Positions 43,843 to 53,371 of a DNA stretch of 64,000 bases are shown in pieces; within the stretch, counting starts at the first letter, position 1; every line of letters starts with the position of its first letter. Position numbers and translations under genes: made by a program. The DNA is from Opitutia bacterium UBA7876. Lineage in GTDB: Bacteria; Verrucomicrobiota; Verrucomicrobiia; Opitutales; Seribacteraceae. Location of the stretch: NCBI GenBank assembly GCA_002500665.1, contig DLRY01000076.1, positions 1-64,000 of the forward strand, written 5' to 3'. Below the pieces are notes generated by a model. It made no database searches and was not told the DNA's origin. It saw nothing but the letters and a program-made list of their open reading frames with translations.

Positions 43843-44712
43843 TTGACCAAGTGGAGGGAACTGGTTGCCGAGCAATGCCCGAGCAGGCTTGGGTTGGAGG
43901 AAACGCTGCTCGGGGGTCAGTCCTTTTCATGGACCGTTTCCGGATCGTCGTCTTGGCGGGGCGTGATAGGCAACAGCTTGGTCGAGCTCCGTTTTCGCAA
44001 GGAGAAAATCGAGTGGCGCACGAGTGACGAGAATCCAATTTCCGAGAAGGATTTGCGCCACTATCTGTGGCTGGAACCGAGCTACGATCATGCCGTCGAT
44101 TCGCTTCCTTGGCGAAGCGACTCGGTTCTGGACAGGTGCAGGGTAGCCCTTCTCGGTCTGCGCATCCTACGCCAGCCCATGGACGAGGTGCTTTTTACGT
44201 TCCTTCTAAGTTCCGTGAAGAGCATTCCCCAGATCAAGGAAATGCGGAACCTTGTGGCCGAACGGTACGGAAGAGCGCTCGGAAGCAATCTCTGGAGCTT
44301 CCCGGGTTGGGAAAGGCTGGCCCGGGTCCCTGAGGACGAGTTACGTCAATTAAAGATGGGCTACCGGGCCAAATACGTCGCCGGAGTGGCCCGGACCTTG
44401 TCGGCGAATCCTTCCCTGCTGAATGAAATCGTCGAGCTTCCCTACGTGAAAGCGAGAGGAAAACTACTCGAGCTTCCGGGCGTCGGACCCAAAGTCGCCG
44501 ACTGCAGCCTTCTCTTTGGGGCGTTCAAGGTGGAAGCTTTCCCCGTCGATACGTGGATCTCCAAGACCCTTGGAGTCAGGTATGGCCTAAAGGGCTGGAG
44601 TGATGGCCGGAAGGAGTTGTTCGCCCGGATCCACTTCGGCCCCCACGCTGGTTTGGCTCAGCAATTTCTCTTTTCAGGGGAAAGGCTGGGCCTACACGAT
44701 CGGGGCTTGTGA
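43843..44712 (+). CDS. ogg: 8-oxoguanine DNA glycosylase (OGG1 family)
   Basis: A 289-residue HhH-GPD glycosylase/lyase, starting with TTG. Residues about 1-105 match the OGG1 N-terminal domain (LGGQSFSW). The helix-hairpin-helix LPGVGPKVADC gives catalytic Lys217, and Asp236 follows in AFPVDTW. The 19-residue spacing between them equals human OGG1 (K249/D268). It removes 8-oxoguanine from DNA and cleaves the abasic strand. Full-length OGG1-type enzymes are uncommon in bacteria but known in several phyla. Confidence 0.9.
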   Translation: MTKWRELVAEQCPSRLGLEETLLGGQSFSWTVSGSSSWRGVIGNSLVELRFRKEKIEWRTSDENPISEKDLRHYLWLEPSYDHAVDSLPWRSDSVLDRCRVALLGLRILRQPMDEVLFTFLLSSVKSIPQIKEMRNLVAERYGRALGSNLWSFPGWERLARVPEDELRQLKMGYRAKYVAGVARTLSANPSLLNEIVELPYVKARGKLLELPGVGPKVADCSLLFGAFKVEAFPVDTWISKTLGVRYGLKGWSDGRKELFARIHFGPHAGLAQQFLFSGERLGLHDRGL

Positions 44713-44730
44713 CCTCAGCACACTCGCTTC

Positions 44731-46482
44731 TCAGAACTCAGCCCGCGGGACGGCTTCCAGCAGCTCCCTTGTGTACTCGGACTGTGGATTACCGTAGATC
44801 TGCCCGGCGGGGCCAAACTCTTCGATGCGACCCTCTTTCATGACCGCGATCTCATCCGAAGTGAATTTGACCACGCTCAAGTCGTGGGAAATGAAAAGGT
44901 AGGTAAGCCCGCGCTTGTCCTGAAGCTCACGCAGCAAGTTGAGAACCTGGGCCTGTATGGATACGTCCATGGCTGAAACGCACTCGTCGCATACGATGAA
45001 GTCCGGTTCCACGGCGAGGGCCCGGGCTACGCAAATACGTTGTCTTTGCCCCCCCGAGAACTCATGGGGATAACGCAGCAGATGATCGGAGGATAGCCCG
45101 ACTTCCTCCAAGAGGGAGGCCACCCGTTCCCGACGCTCGGATTGGCTTGAACCGATGCCGTGGACGAGCATCGGTTCGACAAGGGCCTGCTCGATCGTCA
45201 ATCGGGGGTTTAGGGAGGCATAAGGATCCTGGAAAATGATCTGCATTCGCTTGCGGAAGGGAAGGAGTTCAGGGGAACCTTGAGCAGGCAATTCCTCACC
45301 CTCGTAGCGGATGCTCCCTGAGGTTGTCTGGACGAGGCGCAGAATGGCCCGGCCGAGAGTAGTCTTTCCGCAACCCGATTCTCCCACCAGCCCAAGAGTG
45401 CGTCCTTTCAAGAGGGTCAGGTCAACGCCGTCCACGGCCTTGACCGTCGGGGGGGCGCTGCCGAGCAATCCCCCAAGCACTCCGCCGCCAGAGTTGAAAT
45501 GAACCCGAAGATCCTCGACCGAGAGCAGAAGATCGGATGGAGAAGAACCCTCCCCGTTCCCGTCCTCGGGAATCGCTTTCTCCAGCTCGGCGAGACGGTC
45601 TTTCATGCCAGTCCGCTCCTCTAGCCGGGTAGTTCCGTCGGGTTCCGTCTTCGTCTCAAGGAAGTCTTCCACGGTGGGGAGAATCCGGTACTTGGTGTCG
45701 AAGGTGGGGCGGCAGGCGAGCAAACCCTTGACGTAGGGATGTGAGGGGTTGCTGAAGACGTCGCGGATGGCTCCTTGCTCCACCACCTTTCCCTGATACA
45801 TGACGACGACGCGGTCGGCTACGTCGGCCACCACCCCAAGATCATGAGTGACGAAGAGGACCGCGATACCCAATTCTTCCCGCAGGTCTCGCAAGAGCTT
45901 GAGAATCCGGGCTTGGACCGTAACGTCTAGGGCGGTGGTGGGTTCGTCGGCAAGGAGAAGGTCGGGGTTGGTCACGAGGGCCATGGCAATCATGGCCCGT
46001 TGGCGCATGCCACCGGAAAATTCATGCGGGAAGGAACGGGCCCTTTGCTCGGCGTCCCGAATCCCCACCTTCTTCATCATGGCGAGGGCTCTTTCCTCGG
46101 CCTCTTCCCTTGAAGCATTCTCATGGGCCAGAATGGGCTCGGCCACTTGGTCGAGAACCCGCAGGTAGGGGTTGAGGCAGCTCATGGGGTCCTGAAAGAT
46201 CATGGAGATCCTTTTTCCTCGGATAGCCCGGAGCAGGGGCTGGGCAAGGTGGAGCAACTCCTCCCCGTCGAAGACGACGGAACCACCTTCGACTTTGGCG
46301 GGTGGCTGAGGCAAAAGACCCAACATGGTGTGGCAGGTGACGGACTTGCCCGAGCCGGATTCCCCCACTACTCCGACGATTTCACCCTGCCCTATGGAAA
46401 AGGAAACGTCGTCCACCGCCCGAGTAGTTCCCGCCCGGGTGTGGAAATAGGTCTTGAGGTTCTTGAGTTCGAGCAGGCTCAT
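44731..46482 (-). CDS. Fused oligopeptide ABC transporter ATPase (DppD-DppF type)
   Basis: A 583-residue protein with two complete ATPase domains. The first has GESGSGKSV, FSGGMRQRAMIAMAL and LLADEPTTALDVTVQ; the second GESGCGKTT, FSGGQRQRICVARAL and FIVCDECVSAMDVS (Cys where Pro is usual). This is the GsiA/YejF architecture. It drives import of peptides by the permeases and binding protein encoded upstream on the same strand. Its start overlaps the OppC stop by 1 bp (TGATG). It ends 18 bp from the convergent glycosylase gene. Confidence 0.94.
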   Translation of the reverse strand: MSLLELKNLKTYFHTRAGTTRAVDDVSFSIGQGEIVGVVGESGSGKSVTCHTMLGLLPQPPAKVEGGSVVFDGEELLHLAQPLLRAIRGKRISMIFQDPMSCLNPYLRVLDQVAEPILAHENASREEAEERALAMMKKVGIRDAEQRARSFPHEFSGGMRQRAMIAMALVTNPDLLLADEPTTALDVTVQARILKLLRDLREELGIAVLFVTHDLGVVADVADRVVVMYQGKVVEQGAIRDVFSNPSHPYVKGLLACRPTFDTKYRILPTVEDFLETKTEPDGTTRLEERTGMKDRLAELEKAIPEDGNGEGSSPSDLLLSVEDLRVHFNSGGGVLGGLLGSAPPTVKAVDGVDLTLLKGRTLGLVGESGCGKTTLGRAILRLVQTTSGSIRYEGEELPAQGSPELLPFRKRMQIIFQDPYASLNPRLTIEQALVEPMLVHGIGSSQSERRERVASLLEEVGLSSDHLLRYPHEFSGGQRQRICVARALAVEPDFIVCDECVSAMDVSIQAQVLNLLRELQDKRGLTYLFISHDLSVVKFTSDEIAVMKEGRIEEFGPAGQIYGNPQSEYTRELLEAVPRAEF

Positions 46483-47429
46483 CAGTCTTTGGCGGCCTTG
46501 ACGTCGAGGGCGTCGCGTAGACCGTCACCGAGGAAGTTGAGGGAAAAGAGTGTGAGGGAGAAGAAGAGTCCGGGAAGAAGCAAGAGCTGAATTTCCGTCT
46601 CTAGGAAATTGGCCCCCTCCTTGATCAGGACGCCCCAGGAGCTATTGGGTGATTCCACCCCGAGGCCAAGGAAGGAAAGGATGGCCTCGTACATGATGAA
46701 GCCCGGCACGGTGAGGGTTGAGTAAACCACCGTGGGACCCAAGACGTTTGGGATTACGTGCCGGAAAAGGATACGCCTCTTGCCGTATCCAAGAGCCGTG
46801 GCGGCCTCCACGAATTCCCGCTCCTTGATGCTCATGACCTGGGCCCGCACGATACGCGACAGCGTGAGCCAGCCAAGTAGCCCGAGGGCGAAGAAGAGAG
46901 GAACGACGTTGGTCAGGCGGGCGGTGAATTCCTTGTTCCAGTGAAAGTTCTCAACGATCCAGTTGGTCGCATCCCCCGACCAGTCGCTGAGGGTTGCCTG
47001 CAGGACGATGACGAGGACCAGAAAAGGGATGGCGAGGAGGGTGTCCACGATACGCATCATGACGGCATCGGTTTTCCCGCCGGCAAATCCGGAGAGAGCT
47101 CCGTATACGATCCCGATGGCGACCGAGACGGCAGTTGCGACGAGTCCGACGAGAATGGAAACCTGTCCCCCGTAGAGGATGCGGGAGAAAAGATCCCGAC
47201 CAAGCTTGTCCGTTCCGAACCAGTGTTCCCCGGATGGCGGGGCGAACTTATCCGCAAGGTCGACCTTATTGGGATCGGGGCAAAACCAAGCCAGCACGAA
47301 GCACATGAAGAACATCACCAAGATGACCCAGAATCCCGCCATGGCGAACTTGTTGCGGGCCATCCTGAGACGGGCATCTCTCCAGAGTGAGGAACCGTGC
47401 TTGGGGGATGCCTGTGCTTGTTCGGCCAT
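46482..47429 (-). CDS. Oligopeptide ABC transporter permease (OppC/DppC family)
   Basis: A 315-residue permease. One N-terminal TM precedes HWFGTDKLGRDLFSRILYGGQVSILVG, the standard DppC motif. The EAA-loop-like REREFVEAATALGYGKRRILFRHVIPN region appears as KEREFVEAATALGYG. It lies between the OppB gene (4 bp gap) and the fused ATPase gene. A short insertion around the ATNWIVENFHWNKEF segment lies in a periplasmic loop. Confidence 0.94.
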   Translation of the reverse strand: MAEQAQASPKHGSSLWRDARLRMARNKFAMAGFWVILVMFFMCFVLAWFCPDPNKVDLADKFAPPSGEHWFGTDKLGRDLFSRILYGGQVSILVGLVATAVSVAIGIVYGALSGFAGGKTDAVMMRIVDTLLAIPFLVLVIVLQATLSDWSGDATNWIVENFHWNKEFTARLTNVVPLFFALGLLGWLTLSRIVRAQVMSIKEREFVEAATALGYGKRRILFRHVIPNVLGPTVVYSTLTVPGFIMYEAILSFLGLGVESPNSSWGVLIKEGANFLETEIQLLLLPGLFFSLTLFSLNFLGDGLRDALDVKAAKD

Positions 47430-47433
47430 GTCT

Positions 47434-48363
47434 TTAGTCCTTGTTGCCCTCCAGCCGTACGCGGGGATCCAGCAAGCCGGTCAAGAGGTCGGCGAGAAGG
47501 TTCATCACCACGATCAGAAAACCGAAGAAAAGGGAAAGCCCAAGCAGCAGGAATTCGTCGCGGGTGGTGGCGGCGTTGACGAAGTGCTGGCCCATCCCGG
47601 GAACCTGAAAGATGGTCTCCACGATAAAGGATCCGCTAATGAGGGCGGCGAAGGCCGGGCCGAGGTAGGCCACTGCCGGCAGGAGGCCGCCCCGCAGGGT
47701 ATGCTTGAGAATAACCGTGATGGGAGCGATTCCCTTGGCATGGGCCGTCCGAACGAAGTCCTGGGAAAGTACCTCCAGGATGCCCCCGCGAGTCAGTCGG
47801 GCCAAGTAGGCGGCTGAAACCAGACCAAGGGTAAAGGCCGGCAAGAGGACGTCTTGCGGGTTTCCCCATCCCGCAACCTTGAGTCCGGGCACGTGGGCCG
47901 CCACGTGGATCTGCAGAAGGGGTCCGATGGTGAAGGAGGGCACGCAGATGCCGATCATCGCAATGGCCATGCAGAGCCAGTCCAGCCAACTGTTCCGGCG
48001 AACCGCCGAAAGGATTCCGATGGGGACGCCGATGCCGATTGCGAACCCCAATGCGCAGAGGCCCAAGAGGAGTGAATTGGGGAAGGACTGGGCGATGATG
48101 TCGGCGACCGGCCTACCCTTGCTTGTGGAGACTCCGAAGGATCCCTCGAGCAAAACGTTCTTCGGATAGATGAAGTATTGTTCCAGGATGGGTCTGTCCA
48201 AGCCATATAGCTTGCGGATGTTCGCCTTAGTCTCGGCGGAGACGTTCTTTTCCGAGGTGAAGGGTTCCCCGGGCATTGCCTTGGCAAGCAGGAAGGTAAT
48301 GGTATAGAGGGCGAAGAGGACGAGAATCCCCTGCAGCAGACGGTTGAGCAGAAAACGGATCAT
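47434..48363 (-). CDS. Oligopeptide ABC transporter permease (OppB/DppB family)
   Basis: A 309-residue permease starting at the ATG at 48363 (MIRFLLNRLLQGILVLFAL). The frame is open further upstream but that part is only shadow of the binding-protein gene. It has the TM-rich DppB pattern, with the coupling motif LSQDFVRTAHAKGIAPITVILKHTLR and the final GFLIVVMNLLADLLTGLLDPRVRLE. The start overlaps the binding-protein stop (ATGA). Confidence 0.94.
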   Translation of the reverse strand: MIRFLLNRLLQGILVLFALYTITFLLAKAMPGEPFTSEKNVSAETKANIRKLYGLDRPILEQYFIYPKNVLLEGSFGVSTSKGRPVADIIAQSFPNSLLLGLCALGFAIGIGVPIGILSAVRRNSWLDWLCMAIAMIGICVPSFTIGPLLQIHVAAHVPGLKVAGWGNPQDVLLPAFTLGLVSAAYLARLTRGGILEVLSQDFVRTAHAKGIAPITVILKHTLRGGLLPAVAYLGPAFAALISGSFIVETIFQVPGMGQHFVNAATTRDEFLLLGLSLFFGFLIVVMNLLADLLTGLLDPRVRLEGNKD

Positions 48364-50288
48364 CTTCCTTGAAGCCGGTTCCCCGAGCCGGGCTCGAGAC
48401 GAAGGAACTTGTATGGATGGTTGTCCAGGATGAGGGGATCCCATCCCTTGACGTCGGGGTGGAGCAGGTAGTTACGGACGTACCAGTAGACGGGAAGAAT
48501 CGGGCGCTCCTCAAGAAAAAGGGCCTCAGCTCTTGCGAGGACGGCATAGCGCTCGGCCGGATCCCCGGTCTCGGCGGCCTCCGCGAGAATCTCCTGAAAC
48601 TTCTCGCTGTGCCAACCCGTACGGTTGTTTCCCGCGTCCTTCATCCACATGTCGAGAAAGGTAAGGGGATCCATGTAGTCGCCGATCCAGCCTCCCGCGG
48701 CGAGGTCGTAGTCCTTGTCGAACATGGCCGTGATGTAGGAGGTCCACTCGAGTTGCTTGATCTTGACGCTAGCCCCAAGGTGTTCCTTCCACATGGCCTG
48801 GAGAGCCTCGGCAACGGCCTTGGAGGTTTCCTTGTCGGTCGTCAGGAATTCAATGTCGGGCAGGCCTTTGCCTCCGGGATAACCCGCCTCGGCAAGCAAA
48901 GCCCGGGCCCGTTCCGGGTCAAAGGCGACGGCATCGGATGCAGGGTATTCGCCAAAGGGAGGAACCAGTCCGCCGGCTGGTTTTTGCCCACCCTTGAGAA
49001 CGTTGTCTATGAGGGAATTCTGGTCGAGGGTAAGGGAGAATGCCAAGCGGACGCGCTGGTCGGTGAACGGTTCGTGGTTGACGTTCGTTCGAATGAAGTA
49101 CGTCCCGAGGTACAGTTCGTTCCTGACGTGCTCGGGATATTTCTCGCGGGAATAGTCGATCAACTCCGGGGCAATGGTATAGGTGACGTGCATTTGCCCG
49201 TCGTAGTACATGCGATCTTCCGTGTAGAGGTTGCCGATTGGAAGGTAGCGGATGCCGTTGAGCCCAACGTTTTGCTTATCCCAGTATAGCGGATTACGGG
49301 CAACCTCGATGTGGTCGTTGAACTTCCAGGACTTGAGGATGAAGGCCCCGTTGCAGACCAAGTTGTCGGGCTTGGTCCAGTCGGTGAAACGATCCCCGAT
49401 CTTGCCGTGCTTGAGCACTGCGTGTCGCGGAACGGGATACCAAGTATAATGCTTGGTGATCTCGGGCAGGAAAGGAAGGGGGGAGTTCAGCTTGACCCGG
49501 AGGGTGTGCGGGTCGGGTGCGGTGGCCCCGAAATCGATCAAGTCCCACAAGTCTCCACCTGCTTGGACGAAGGCGATGTTTTTCCTTACCAGTTCGGCTC
49601 GGGTTTCGGCGGTGATGGACTCGGGCCACTCGAAGAGACCGGGGCTGTCCCTAAGCTCTTCCAATTGCGCGGCGTTTAGGAAATCAAGGCCCTTGAAGTT
49701 GAAGGAATTTTCGGCGGCTTCCTCATTGGGACCGAAGTCGACCTCCTTGAGGGAAGCCCACCATTCCTTGGTAAAGTTCTTGTCGTTACGCGAAAGAAGA
49801 TAAGACCGTTGGGACTTGTGGTAGGGTTCGGCATCCTTGATGTAATAAAGCATGAAGGAATAGTCGGATGCGAGGGCCGGGGTAAGCAGGCGCCGGAAGG
49901 AAAAGAGAAAGTCTTCCGCGGTGAGCGGTGTGCCGTCGGACCACTGGGCGTCCTTGCGAATCTCGAAGACCCACTCGTCGGGCCGGGTGGTGTCTACCGG
50001 GTACCATTTCTCGGCCACCCCAGGTAGAGCCACGCCGTCCTTGGAGGGATGTTCGCCGACCAACCCCTCGAAGAGCGAACGGATGACGTTACTTTCAAGC
50101 ACGCCGCTCACGATATGCGGATCAAGCCCCTTGGGTTCGGCGGTGTTGCCCATGATGAGTATTCCTTCCCGCGAAGCGATCTCAACGCTACTGGGAGCCT
50201 CGCAGGAAGAGAGCGAAAAACCGGCTACTGCGAGCAGGAGTGCCGGTGCCGTCTTGAATGACGTCTTATGGATTGGCGGTGCTTTTAT
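48360..50288 (-). CDS. Peptide-binding lipoprotein (SBP family 5), with no standard start codon
   Basis: A roughly 640-residue OppA/DppA-like binding protein. Family-5 motifs are clear: GNTAEPKGLDPHIVSGVLESN, the WVFEIRKDAQWSDGTPLTAEDF motif and PFGEYPASDAVAFDP. The leader AAPALLLAVAGFSLSSC-like segment (TAPALLLAVAGFSLSSC) has a good lipobox. No ATG, GTG or TTG lies in frame between this leader and the divergent gene. Candidate starts are ATA at 50288 (ATA AAA GCA) and ATC at 50273; the first in-frame ATG (50153) falls inside the mature protein. The 5' end given is therefore approximate. Confidence 0.75.
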   Translation of the reverse strand: MKAPPIHKTSFKTAPALLLAVAGFSLSSCEAPSSVEIASREGILIMGNTAEPKGLDPHIVSGVLESNVIRSLFEGLVGEHPSKDGVALPGVAEKWYPVDTTRPDEWVFEIRKDAQWSDGTPLTAEDFLFSFRRLLTPALASDYSFMLYYIKDAEPYHKSQRSYLLSRNDKNFTKEWWASLKEVDFGPNEEAAENSFNFKGLDFLNAAQLEELRDSPGLFEWPESITAETRAELVRKNIAFVQAGGDLWDLIDFGATAPDPHTLRVKLNSPLPFLPEITKHYTWYPVPRHAVLKHGKIGDRFTDWTKPDNLVCNGAFILKSWKFNDHIEVARNPLYWDKQNVGLNGIRYLPIGNLYTEDRMYYDGQMHVTYTIAPELIDYSREKYPEHVRNELYLGTYFIRTNVNHEPFTDQRVRLAFSLTLDQNSLIDNVLKGGQKPAGGLVPPFGEYPASDAVAFDPERARALLAEAGYPGGKGLPDIEFLTTDKETSKAVAEALQAMWKEHLGASVKIKQLEWTSYITAMFDKDYDLAAGGWIGDYMDPLTFLDMWMKDAGNNRTGWHSEKFQEILAEAAETGDPAERYAVLARAEALFLEERPILPVYWYVRNYLLHPDVKGWDPLILDNHPYKFLRLEPGSGNRLQGR

Positions 50289-50408
50289 GATGGCCTGGAG
50301 GAGTCTAAGATAAGTCTTTTCAACAGAAAAAAGAAAACCGCGCCATTGGGCAAGGTGAAGATTTGTCTTTGATCCATTGACTCGTGCGTATAGGAGTAGA
50401 AGGCGAAC

Positions 50409-51758
50409 ATGCGAGACTATTTCATCCGAAGGCTGCTTTTGATTCCGCCGACCCTGCTGGGCGTGACCTTGCTTGTGTTCACCATTACTCGGTTCGTGCC
50501 GGGCGGTCCGATGGAGCGCGCCTTGCAGGAAGCCCAGAAGGCAACCGAGGGAGGCGGTTCCTCGAGTGGTCAAATCGGTGGAGGGATGAGCGAGGAGCAA
50601 GTCGAGGAACTGGAGGAGGAATACGGTTTCGACAAACCGATCCTTCAGGCATACCTGCAATGGCTCGGAGCCCTCCCTCGGGAACGGCGCGTAAGCAAGG
50701 CGGAATTCAGGCCGCTGGGCAAGGACAAGGTGGGGGGAGAACTGTTGGCCGATCCGGACAGGGAAACCCTCGTCCTGCTCAAGGGCAGCGGACGGCAGGC
50801 AAAGGTCGTCCGCGAGGGCCCCTTGGTTGTTTCCGCCGCTTATCTGGACGACAACGAATCGATTGACGCCGATGGTTGGCAAGTACGCATCGAGACCATC
50901 GAGGAGCGGCGCCAAAGATGGGTCAGGCGCTCGGGAGAGGACGTTTCCAAGGCACCCCAGAACTATGACGACCGGGCCATTGTCTACAAGACCCGCTTAG
51001 CCGGCCTTCTCCAAGGAGATCTCGGCAGATCCACCGATTTCGGGGATCCCGTCTGGAGCCTTATCAAGGGACGTATTCCGGTTGCCCTCTATTTCGGGAT
51101 CCTGACCGCCCTCATCACCTACGGCGTTTGCCTGCCTCTTGGTATCCTCAAGGCGATCAAGCACCGCACCATGATCGACAATCTGACCTCGATTCTTATC
51201 TTCGTGGGTTATGCCATTCCGGGTTTCGCTCTTGGCGCGCTGATGTTGGTCTATCTGGGGGCAAGGGGAGGATGGTTTCCTCTTTTCGGCCTGACGGATC
51301 CGAATTTCGACGACATGGGTACTTGGGAGCAGTTCGTCGATCTGCTGCACCACACGGCTTTACCCCTGCTTTGTTACGTCGTGGGTGGCTTCGCTTGGCT
51401 GACCATGATGATGAAGAACAACCTTATGGACAACTTGGCCGCAGACTACGTCAGAACCGCGGTAGCCAAGGGGGTCTCCTTCCGCAGTGCCGTATTCAAG
51501 CACGCCTTCCGCAACTCCTTCATTCCCATTGCATCCACCTTGGGGCAACTGATCACAATCCTAGTAAGCGGGAGCATCCTCATCGAGTCCGTCTTCGATA
51601 TCCAGGGATTCGGACTTCTTCAATATCAGGCTCTCTTGGGCAGGGATCAGACGGTGATCATGGGAACCCTGACCATTGCCGCCTTTCTCCTCGTTCTGGG
51701 CAATATCCTTTCCGACCTCATCGTGGCCATGGTGGACCCGCGGGTTAAGTTCAACTGA
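50409..51758 (+). CDS. Peptide ABC transporter permease (OppB/YejB family) with a large insertion
   Basis: A 449-residue permease; family members usually have about 310-365 residues. Residues 1-60 contain the usual TM1 and the TITRFVPGGPMERAL region. About 110 extra residues follow (about 95-200), containing small beta-strand-like segments (LLADPDRETLVLLKGSGR, VSAAYLDDN), presumably in the periplasm. The TM domain then resumes with LLQGDLGRSTDFGDPVWSLI and ends in NILSDLIVAMVDPRVKF. It is the first gene of the second, plus-strand peptide-import operon, divergent from the first. Confidence 0.92.
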   Translation: MRDYFIRRLLLIPPTLLGVTLLVFTITRFVPGGPMERALQEAQKATEGGGSSSGQIGGGMSEEQVEELEEEYGFDKPILQAYLQWLGALPRERRVSKAEFRPLGKDKVGGELLADPDRETLVLLKGSGRQAKVVREGPLVVSAAYLDDNESIDADGWQVRIETIEERRQRWVRRSGEDVSKAPQNYDDRAIVYKTRLAGLLQGDLGRSTDFGDPVWSLIKGRIPVALYFGILTALITYGVCLPLGILKAIKHRTMIDNLTSILIFVGYAIPGFALGALMLVYLGARGGWFPLFGLTDPNFDDMGTWEQFVDLLHHTALPLLCYVVGGFAWLTMMMKNNLMDNLAADYVRTAVAKGVSFRSAVFKHAFRNSFIPIASTLGQLITILVSGSILIESVFDIQGFGLLQYQALLGRDQTVIMGTLTIAAFLLVLGNILSDLIVAMVDPRVKFN

Positions 51759-51765
51759 CCGCATC

Positions 51766-53367
51766 ATGCTCCGCTTGCTAGGCAGACTTTTCTGGATGGG
51801 GGCTCTCCTCGGGGCGTTGGGGGAAATCCTCGCACTGGAGTTTCCCACGGTGCGCTTTCCCTTTACCTTGAGCCGTGGGGTCGGTTTCCTCGGCATGGAC
51901 CTTGAGGGAGGGGAAATCTTTCCTTGGTTCGGCTGGTTGACGACGATCTTCTTCCTTCTGTTGGGGATCTTCTCCGAGGTCTCCTTTGCGAGGGGATTCA
52001 CCTTTACTCCCATCACCATGCGCCGGATCGATCGCTTCAAGTCCATTAAGCGCGGTTATTACTCCCTCATGCTCATTATCATTCTGGCCGCAGTGGCTTC
52101 GCTCGACCATCTTCTGGTCGGGCACGAGGCCCTCCTGGTGAAGCGGGAGGGGGAATGGCATTGGCCTGCCTTTTCCCGCCAAGTTGAGAAAGGAGAAGTC
52201 TTTGGTCTGGAGGGAGACGAGGGACAGAGCCCGCCCGATTACCGGGAACTGCGAAGGAGGTTTTCCGATGCAGGGGAGGGTGATTGGGTCCTCATGCCTC
52301 TTCTCCCCTACGCCCCCACCGGCGATACGGTGACTGCAGTCTCGACCAAGATAGAGGTCTCCACCGATGGCCTCGCCACGGTGAGGGGGGAAACGTTCTC
52401 GGGCTTGGCATCCCGGGTCTATGACTTGGCCAATCCCGAGCGCATGCACTTGCGCTTCCGTTTTCGCGATGGTCTCAAGGACGGACCGGCGGATGGCTGG
52501 GACGACCAGCGAAACCGCATCTATGGGGCCCTCTACGAGAAAGGGGAGCTGGTTCCCGGTTCGGAGTCCTGGAACGGAACGGGAGAACTGTCTCCTTTCC
52601 TGGCCTTGGAATCGAGCGATCTCAGGGAAGTTCACTTTCCTCCTTCCCCGCCTACCATGGGCGAAGGCCAGACCCATCTCCTTGGCACCAGTTCCAAGGG
52701 CTACGACGTGCTGGCTTATCTTTTCGGCGGCCTTCAGGTAAACTTCAAGGCGGCTCTGGTCTATATCCCGCTGGTCTATGCGCTCGGTATCTCCATCGGT
52801 CTCCTGATGGGTTTTTTCGGCGGAGCCTTCGACCTCATCGTGCAGAGACTGATCGAGATCCTTTCCAACATCCCTTTCCTGTTCGTGGTCATGATCGCCA
52901 GCACCGCCATTCCCGAGGGACTTAAGGAAACCGCTGGCCTCTGGATCATTATCGGTATCCTTCTCCTTTTCGGCTGGATGGGCATGACCTACCTGATGCG
53001 GACCGCCGCCCTCAAGGAAAAGGCACGCGACTACATCGCGGCTAGTCGGGTTATCGGAGCCTCAACCCCGAGGATTCTCTTCCGCCACCTCTTGCCGAAC
53101 TCAGTGGCGATCATCGTGACCTTGGTTCCGTTTTCCATTTCCAGTCTCGTTCTCGCACTGACCTCCCTCGATTACCTTGGCTTTGGGTTGCCGGCGAAAT
53201 ACGCGACGTGGGGACAACTCCTGCGCGATGGCCTTGAGAACCTCTCCGCCCCTTGGTTGGTCACCTCCGCCTTTTTCGTTCTAGTGGGCCTTCTCATCCT
53301 CATCACCTTCGTCGGAGAGGCCGTGCGGGAGGCATTCGATCCCAAGAAATTCAGCTATTACCGTTGA
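51766..53367 (+). CDS. Peptide ABC transporter permease (OppC/YejE family) with a long periplasmic insertion
   Basis: A 533-residue permease, far longer than the usual 300 or so. It begins with a hydrophobic stretch (MLRLLGRLFWMGALLGALGEIL) and a second TM. A roughly 200-residue periplasmic segment (about 140-320) precedes the typical THLLGTSSKGYDVLAYLFGGLQVNFKAALV motif and the EAA region RDYIAASRVIGASTPRILFRHLLPN. The LGT...RDVL-type motif resembles YejE. It begins 7 bp after the permease partner, which also carries an insertion; both insertions may pack together with the binding protein. Confidence 0.92.
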   Translation: MLRLLGRLFWMGALLGALGEILALEFPTVRFPFTLSRGVGFLGMDLEGGEIFPWFGWLTTIFFLLLGIFSEVSFARGFTFTPITMRRIDRFKSIKRGYYSLMLIIILAAVASLDHLLVGHEALLVKREGEWHWPAFSRQVEKGEVFGLEGDEGQSPPDYRELRRRFSDAGEGDWVLMPLLPYAPTGDTVTAVSTKIEVSTDGLATVRGETFSGLASRVYDLANPERMHLRFRFRDGLKDGPADGWDDQRNRIYGALYEKGELVPGSESWNGTGELSPFLALESSDLREVHFPPSPPTMGEGQTHLLGTSSKGYDVLAYLFGGLQVNFKAALVYIPLVYALGISIGLLMGFFGGAFDLIVQRLIEILSNIPFLFVVMIASTAIPEGLKETAGLWIIIGILLLFGWMGMTYLMRTAALKEKARDYIAASRVIGASTPRILFRHLLPNSVAIIVTLVPFSISSLVLALTSLDYLGFGLPAKYATWGQLLRDGLENLSAPWLVTSAFFVLVGLLILITFVGEAVREAFDPKKFSYYR

Positions 53368-53371
53368 CCCT

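Noticed and set aside
50368..50379. The 12-mer TTTGATCCATTG, found again at 57575-57586, both upstream of plus-strand operons
   Set aside because: Only two copies; near 50368 no -10 element lies at proper spacing, so a shared regulatory site is not supported.
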